The notes beneath the pieces are model-generated. The model did not search any database and was not told where the DNA came from. It saw nothing but the letters and a program-made list of their open reading frames with translations. The position numbers and the translations under genes are program-made. A stretch of 28,284 nucleotides of DNA from GWC2-45-44 sp041661665 (lineage in GTDB: Bacteria; Planctomycetota; Phycisphaerae; Sedimentisphaerales; UBA12454): assembly GCA_041661665.1 (NCBI GenBank), contig JBAZTW010000027.1:1-28284 (forward strand), given 5' to 3'. Below, piece after piece: positions 23,988 to 28,284 of this stretch (within the stretch, counting starts at the first letter, position 1; every line of letters starts with the position of its first letter).

Positions 23988-25076
23988 ATGCGGTTTGCGG
24001 TAATAATGGCTGGCGGTACAGGCAAAAGGCTTTGGCCGCTGAGCAGGGAGAACAGGCCGAAACAAGTTCTAAAGCTCATTGATGGCGATACATTGCTGAG
24101 ACGGTGTTTTCAGAGGGTGAGCGATTTATTCGACCATCGTCACATAATCGTACTGACGAACAAGGGGTATGCTGATACTGTTCGCGATAATCTGCCGGAA
24201 ATTCCTTATGACAACGTTATAGCTGAGCCTGCGGTTCGTGATACAGCAGGGGCTATCGGGCTTGCGGCGGCGGTTTTATCGCGGTTTGACCCGGATGCTT
24301 CTATGGCGGTTGTAACGGCTGACCAGGTTATAAAGCCTATTGATGTTTTTCAGAAGGCGATTTCCGACGGCCTTACTTATATTGAGAGCAATCCTGATTC
24401 GCTGATAACTTTCGGTATTCAGCCATCGTTTCCGAGTACGCAGCTTGGGTATATCAAACTCGGCAGAGGCCGCAAGTGCGACAAATGCGATAATCAGATT
24501 CATAAGGTTGAGGCTTTTAAGGAAAAGCCTGATTTAGAGACCGCAAAGGAATATCTTGACAGCGGGCATTATTGCTGGAACGCAGGTTTGTTTGTGTGGA
24601 AGGCTAAGCGGATTCTTGAATTGATATATGAAAATATCCCGCAGGCGAAACCGCTTTTGCAGAAGATTCAGGATGCCTGGGGCAGTTCTACGCAGGATGA
24701 AGCTCTTGCGGAATATTTTGTGAAACTGCCGAAGATAAGCATTGATTTTGCGGTTATGGAAAAAGCGCCGAATGTTCACGCGATAAAATTAGACTGTCGA
24801 TGGTTTGATATGGGTTCGTTTTCCGCTCTGGCCGATATTGTTCAGTCGGATTCGGCGGGCAATGTTGTTATTGCCGAGCAAAGCGAGATTATGGATTGCA
24901 AAGACAGCTTTGTTGTAACCGAGGATAAAGGGCATTTGATAGCGACTATCGGACTGAATGGTATGGTTGTTGTTCATAGTCCGGACGCTACGCTTGTTTG
25001 TCCGATTGAGCAGACCGGCAGACTCAAGGAATTGCTTGAGCGTATAAAAGAACACGGGAAAGACCAATATCTGTAA
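23988..25076 (+). CDS. manC: Mannose-1-phosphate guanylyltransferase
   Basis: Makes GDP-mannose from GTP and mannose 1-phosphate, for polysaccharide and glycan synthesis; 362 residues. The nucleotidyltransferase loop MAGGTGKRLWPLSRENRPKQ (7-26) is diagnostic for the ManC/GMP family. TADQVIKP replaces the more usual PADHxI, followed by FGIQPSFPSTQLGYIKLG, then EAFKEKP and CWNAGLFVWK, the sugar-binding elements. There is no C-terminal phosphomannose isomerase domain, so this is the single-function form. A CDKC pair (near residue 165) in the loop before the EKP motif is unusual. The stop overlaps the next ATG by one base (TAATG). The family is firm; the exact sugar is inferred. Confidence 0.85.
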   Translation: MRFAVIMAGGTGKRLWPLSRENRPKQVLKLIDGDTLLRRCFQRVSDLFDHRHIIVLTNKGYADTVRDNLPEIPYDNVIAEPAVRDTAGAIGLAAAVLSRFDPDASMAVVTADQVIKPIDVFQKAISDGLTYIESNPDSLITFGIQPSFPSTQLGYIKLGRGRKCDKCDNQIHKVEAFKEKPDLETAKEYLDSGHYCWNAGLFVWKAKRILELIYENIPQAKPLLQKIQDAWGSSTQDEALAEYFVKLPKISIDFAVMEKAPNVHAIKLDCRWFDMGSFSALADIVQSDSAGNVVIAEQSEIMDCKDSFVVTEDKGHLIATIGLNGMVVVHSPDATLVCPIEQTGRLKELLERIKEHGKDQYL

Positions 25077-25480
25077 TGAGATTTATTTGTATAGATTTGG
25101 GCGATAAGCGAACAGGGTTGGCGATTTGCGACAGCCAGGAGATAATCGCAAGTCCGCTTGAAGTTATCGAAGGCGGGGGAGATTTGGCTGCAAAAATTCT
25201 TGAAACTATCAAGCAATATCAGGCGGAAGGGATTGTTTTCGGCCTGCCTTTGAATATGGATGACAGCGAAAGCGACAGGTCGGCGGCTGTTCGGAAATTC
25301 GCCGGTGAACTCGCAAAGCAGACAACGCTTCCGATATTTTTTCAGGATGAAAGACTTTCGAGTTTTTCCGCGCAGGAAAAGCTCGGCAGAACAGGCCTTA
25401 CGCATAAAAAGAAAAAGAACAGACTTGACGCAATCGCTGCCGCTGAGATTCTCAAAGAATTTTTATCAAGTCGGAAATAA
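25076..25480 (+). CDS. ruvX: RuvX/YqgF Holliday junction resolvase-like protein
   Basis: Cytosolic RNase H-fold nuclease of 134 residues; the family acts on Holliday junctions and in pre-16S rRNA 5' maturation. It begins with CIDLGDKRTGLAICD (catalytic Asp 7). The middle is IVFGLPLNMDDSESDRS, with GLPLNMDG-type spacing. The second acidic site lies in FQDERLSS, where most relatives have DERLTT, and the third in LDAIAAAEIL. Length is normal. It starts inside the stop of the previous gene (TAATG), so translation is coupled. The 91 bases after it contain a small hairpin (CGGCA-ATTC-TGCCG, 25482-25495) without a clear T run, so transcription probably continues into murE. Confidence 0.88.
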   Translation: MRFICIDLGDKRTGLAICDSQEIIASPLEVIEGGGDLAAKILETIKQYQAEGIVFGLPLNMDDSESDRSAAVRKFAGELAKQTTLPIFFQDERLSSFSAQEKLGRTGLTHKKKKNRLDAIAAAEILKEFLSSRK

Positions 25481-25571
25481 GCGGCAATTCTGCCGAAAAA
25501 TTTCCTTTTCAAACCGATGTTCCTGTGATAATTTTCTATCAAATTGATAGTCGATGACCGATAACTGAACA

Positions 25572-27014
25572 ATGACATTAGAACAATTAATAAAATTAGT
25601 GGAGTCCAAACCGATAGGATATCGTCCTCGCGTGAGCTGTGATTCGAGAAAGCTTCGGCAGGGCGATATTTTTGTTGCCATAAAAGGCACAAAAGTTGAT
25701 GGTCGTGATTTTATCGGCCAGGCTGTCGCTTCCGGCGCACGATATGTCGTTACGGACAAGTCCACCAAAGTTGCCTCTGCCGAGGTTATAGAGGTTCCAG
25801 ACCCTGCTTTTGCCCTGGGGCTTCTTGCTCAGGCGGCCTACGATTATCCCAACAAAAAATTAACAAATCTGGCGGTTACCGGCACAAACGGCAAAACAAC
25901 AACAACCTATCTGGCGCGTTCTGTTATTGCCGCCACTGGTCATAAATGCGGCTTGATTGGCACCATTACAACGGATTTGGGCAGTCAAACAGACCAAATT
26001 GCCGCGTCAATGACAACGCCTGACGCGGTTGAGCTTGCGTTGCTGTCGTCGCAAATGCTCGCCGCTGGCTGCGATTATATGGTTACCGAAGCCAGCAGCC
26101 ATGCCATTGAGCAAAATCGACTTGCGGGGATAGATTTTAAGGCTGTCGCTTTCAGCAATCTCACCGGCGACCATCTTGATTATCATAAGACGATGGATGC
26201 TTATCTTGCCGCCAAGCTGAAGCTGTTTGAAAAACTTTTGCCGGATTCAACAGCTATTATAAACAAAGACGACCTTGTTTTTGAGAAGGTGGGCTCTGCC
26301 GCATCGCAGGCAAAAATACTTTTTTATTCGCTCCGGCAGCCTGCCGAGATAACTGCAAAAATAATTTCAATGGATATCGCAGGTACGGTTTATGACCTTG
26401 AAATTCTGGGCAAAAAAGTTCATGTTAAAACGCCGTTGATTGGACGACATAATATCAGCAATCATCTTGCGGCGGCGGGAATGGTTTATGCTTGCGGTTT
26501 TACACTTGAGCAGATAGCCGATGGACTGTCGAAAATCGCTAAAGTGCCGGGCAGGCTTGAAAAAGTTCCATCATCAGCGGGTTTTGCTGTGCTGGTTGAT
26601 TATGCGCATACTGACGATGCGATGAAGAATGTCCTTTCGACACTTAAGCCGCTGTGTAAGGGGAAACTTGCTGTTGTTTTCGGTTGCGGCGGCGACAGGG
26701 ACAAGACCAAGCGGCCGCGGATGGCTGCCGTTGCCGAGCAGTTCGCTGATGTGATTTATGTTACCAGCGACAATCCGAGAACTGAAAAACCGTTAGATAT
26801 AATAGATGATGTTATTAAGGGATTTTCAAATCCGTCCGCCGAAAATATCACGATTGAGCCGGAAAGAAAAAAGGCGATTGAACTTGCTGTGCAGGCCGCC
26901 GGTAGCGGTGATATAATTTTAATTGCGGGCAAAGGCCACGAAAATTATCAGATAATAGGCTCGGAAAAATATCACTTTAGCGACATTGAAACTGCCGCAG
27001 AGTTTTTAAAATGA
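25572..27014 (+). CDS. murE: UDP-MurNAc-L-Ala-D-Glu:meso-diaminopimelate ligase
   Basis: Adds the third residue to the peptidoglycan stem peptide in the cytosol, using ATP; 480 residues. The N-terminal UDP-binding domain contains SCDSRKLRQGDIFVAIKGTK. The ATP loop is TGTNGKTTT (G104 to T109 region), followed by SMTTPDAVEL, then EASSHAIEQNRLAGI and FSNLTGDHLDYHKTMDAYL (the lysine that is carbamylated in this family is in AAKLKLFEK). HNISNHLAAAG and DYAHTDDAM are also present. DNPR (400-403) is the motif that selects meso-diaminopimelate rather than lysine. ATG 25572 has no strong ribosome site. The stop overlaps murF (ATGA). Confidence 0.93.
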   Translation: MTLEQLIKLVESKPIGYRPRVSCDSRKLRQGDIFVAIKGTKVDGRDFIGQAVASGARYVVTDKSTKVASAEVIEVPDPAFALGLLAQAAYDYPNKKLTNLAVTGTNGKTTTTYLARSVIAATGHKCGLIGTITTDLGSQTDQIAASMTTPDAVELALLSSQMLAAGCDYMVTEASSHAIEQNRLAGIDFKAVAFSNLTGDHLDYHKTMDAYLAAKLKLFEKLLPDSTAIINKDDLVFEKVGSAASQAKILFYSLRQPAEITAKIISMDIAGTVYDLEILGKKVHVKTPLIGRHNISNHLAAAGMVYACGFTLEQIADGLSKIAKVPGRLEKVPSSAGFAVLVDYAHTDDAMKNVLSTLKPLCKGKLAVVFGCGGDRDKTKRPRMAAVAEQFADVIYVTSDNPRTEKPLDIIDDVIKGFSNPSAENITIEPERKKAIELAVQAAGSGDIILIAGKGHENYQIIGSEKYHFSDIETAAEFLK

Positions 27015-28284
27015 TTCCACTGACAGTCAATAAACTTGCCGAAATAATAAAATCCAAAAACATTCCCGCTGTTAATTTGCAGGTAAAGTCGGTTTCGATA
27101 GATTCTCGCAATATCCCGAAAGGCTGCGTGTTTTTTGCTATTAAAGGCGAAAATCACGATGGACACGATTATGTAAGCAAGGCGATTGAGAGCGGGGCGG
27201 TTTGTGCTGTTGTAGGAGCAGACCGATGTGTCTGCCATAATAATGAAAAGGGCGAACACACAGGTTCGCCCCTACTGCGTGTCGATGATACTGTTGCTGC
27301 GATGGGCAGGCTTGGCAGTTTTGTAAGGCAAAACAGCAAATTTAAAATTGTCGCTATAACAGGTTCGGCAGGTAAAACCACCACAAAAAATATGCTCTCC
27401 GCCGTTATCGACAGCAAGTTTAAATGTTCCCCCTCGCCGAAAAGTTTTAACAATAATATCGGCGTTCCTTTGACGATTTTCGCCGCCCCCGACGACTGCG
27501 AAATTGTCATATCCGAACTCGGCACAAACCACATTGGAGAAATTGAGGTTCTGTCGAAAATGATTGAGCCTGATGTCGCGGTGATAACGACTGTCTGCCC
27601 TGCTCATTTAGAGGGCTTCGGTTCGCTCGATGCGATAGTAAAGGAAAAAGTTTCCATAACGGCAGGTCTTAAAAAAGGCGGCAAGTTTTTCATCAGCGGC
27701 GGGAAAGAAAAACTCCTGGATTACTGCAAAAAAAATAATTTAAAATTTACAACTTTCGGCACAACCCCGGACTGTGATGTATTAGTTGAGAATATCAGAC
27801 TCACCGGCGATAAGAGCACGTTCACTGTTGAAGGCGTTGAGGTTAATCTTCCGCTTGTCGGCAAAGCCAATGTTGAAAACGCTTCGGCTGCTTGGGCGGT
27901 TGCAAAACATTTTGGCTTTTCTGCCGCTGAGTTTGCTGACGCGGTTTCAAAAATTAAGCCTGTTACTATGAGAATGGAAATTCTTCAATTCGGTACTTTG
28001 GGCGTGATTAGCGACTGTTATAACGCCAACCCCGGCTCGATGGAAAACGCTCTGCAAAGTCTTGCACTGGTGGCGGAGCAGAAAAAAAAGAGGCCGGTCT
28101 TCATCTTCGGAAAAATGGGCGAGCTTGGCGGCGAAAGCCAGAGGCTTCATATTGAACTTGGCAGGCAGATTGCCCAATACGAAATACCTGCTTCACTTAC
28201 CATAGCCGGCGATTCTGCGATGGCCGCCGAAACAGCCAAAAAACTGCTTAGGTCTGATAATACAGTGGAGGTTTTTGAAAATCT
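27011..28284 (+). CDS. murF: UDP-MurNAc-tripeptide:D-Ala-D-Ala ligase (partial, runs off the end)
   Basis: Adds D-Ala-D-Ala to the peptidoglycan precursor; 424 codons are visible and the frame is open to the window end, so only the C terminus is missing. The N domain has SIDSRNIPKGCVFFAIKGEN. The ATP loop is ITGSAGKTTTKNML, then KSFNNNIGVPLT. The central block is ELGTNHIGEIEVLSKMIEPD, then VCPAHLEGFGSLDAI and KEKVSI. The C domain contains RMEIL, DCYNANPGSMENAL and GKMGELGGESQRLH. ATG 27011 overlaps the murE stop by four bases. Residues of about 68-88 (GADRCVCHNNEKGEHTGSP) are encoded by a composite palindromic repeat that lies in a normally shorter loop between the N domain and VDDT. The frame stays open through it, so the enzyme is probably functional. 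Confidence 0.92.
   Translation, partial: MIPLTVNKLAEIIKSKNIPAVNLQVKSVSIDSRNIPKGCVFFAIKGENHDGHDYVSKAIESGAVCAVVGADRCVCHNNEKGEHTGSPLLRVDDTVAAMGRLGSFVRQNSKFKIVAITGSAGKTTTKNMLSAVIDSKFKCSPSPKSFNNNIGVPLTIFAAPDDCEIVISELGTNHIGEIEVLSKMIEPDVAVITTVCPAHLEGFGSLDAIVKEKVSITAGLKKGGKFFISGGKEKLLDYCKKNNLKFTTFGTTPDCDVLVENIRLTGDKSTFTVEGVEVNLPLVGKANVENASAAWAVAKHFGFSAAEFADAVSKIKPVTMRMEILQFGTLGVISDCYNANPGSMENALQSLALVAEQKKKRPVFIFGKMGELGGESQRLHIELGRQIAQYEIPASLTIAGDSAMAAETAKKLLRSDNTVEVFEN
27212..27275. repeat. Composite palindromic repeat inside murF
   Basis: The unit begins GTAGG and ends CCTAC. Hairpin one is GCAGAC (27218-27223) with GTCTGC (27230-27235). Hairpin two is GGGCGAAC (27250-27257) with GTTCGCCC (27264-27271) around ACACAG. 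Units of this GTAGGGGCAGAC../..GTTCGCCCCTAC style are usually intergenic. Here it is read through in frame and adds roughly nine residues to a loop. Confidence 0.65.

Noticed and set aside
25482..25550. Terminator between ruvX and murE
   Set aside because: The hairpins at 25482-25495 and 25536-25550 are short and have no following T run; the genes are likely co-transcribed.
1..28284. CRISPR array
   Set aside because: No regularly spaced direct repeats with unique spacers were seen; the repeats found are single palindromes in separate gaps.

Overview
The window looks like a chromosomal piece of a planctomycete, most likely class Phycisphaerae (Sedimentisphaerales-like). The evidence is a PEP-CTERM exported protein, two secreted beta-helix proteins carrying dockerin-like modules with the pattern GIVxFVDFAxxAxxW, several SPFH (HflK/HflC-type) proteins, and a peptidoglycan operon whose MurE has the DNPR motif of meso-diaminopimelate ligases. 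The taxonomic call is inference from gene content and protein style.

Left part (1-7434): an AT-rich accessory segment. A gene-free region carrying a 23-bp inverted-repeat pair leads into a good sigma70-type promoter, a PEP-CTERM protein (718-1407) and a 1372-residue mosaic secreted protein (RCC1 propeller, DUF11-like, beta-helix, dockerin-like, choice-of-anchor J-like; 1451-5569). A strong terminator and a second beta-helix protein (5649-7043) follow. Next come a decayed transposase tail and the 3' part of an initiator tRNA, cut in the anticodon stem-loop but still followed by its terminator. This is what the end of an integrated element in tRNA-fMet looks like, so the left part may be an island whose other end lies outside the window.

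Middle part (7583-18372): a stand-alone ArgA-like acetyltransferase and a divergent ABC-2-type permease, then a long plus-strand cluster. In order it holds a 678-residue SPFH protein with an unusual seven-helix membrane domain, HflC, an HflK with a His/Cys-rich N-terminal tail, a P1B-type metal ATPase without its usual metal-binding domain, an ABC ATPase and an ABC permease. No ftsH is nearby. The arrangement suggests a membrane-microdomain and metal/ABC export module that is not a textbook hflKC locus; it is the best candidate here for an undescribed system.

Right part (18473-28284): a conserved-looking anchored protein of unknown function translationally coupled to a PcrA/UvrD helicase, then glucose-6-phosphate isomerase. 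After a terminator and promoter comes a sugar-nucleotide and cell-wall operon: mannose-1-phosphate guanylyltransferase, RuvX/YqgF, MurE and MurF. MurF runs off the window end.

Across the right two thirds, intergenic gaps hold small palindromic repeats of at least two families. One copy overlaps the longest possible start of the ABC ATPase, and a different composite palindromic repeat lies in frame inside murF.
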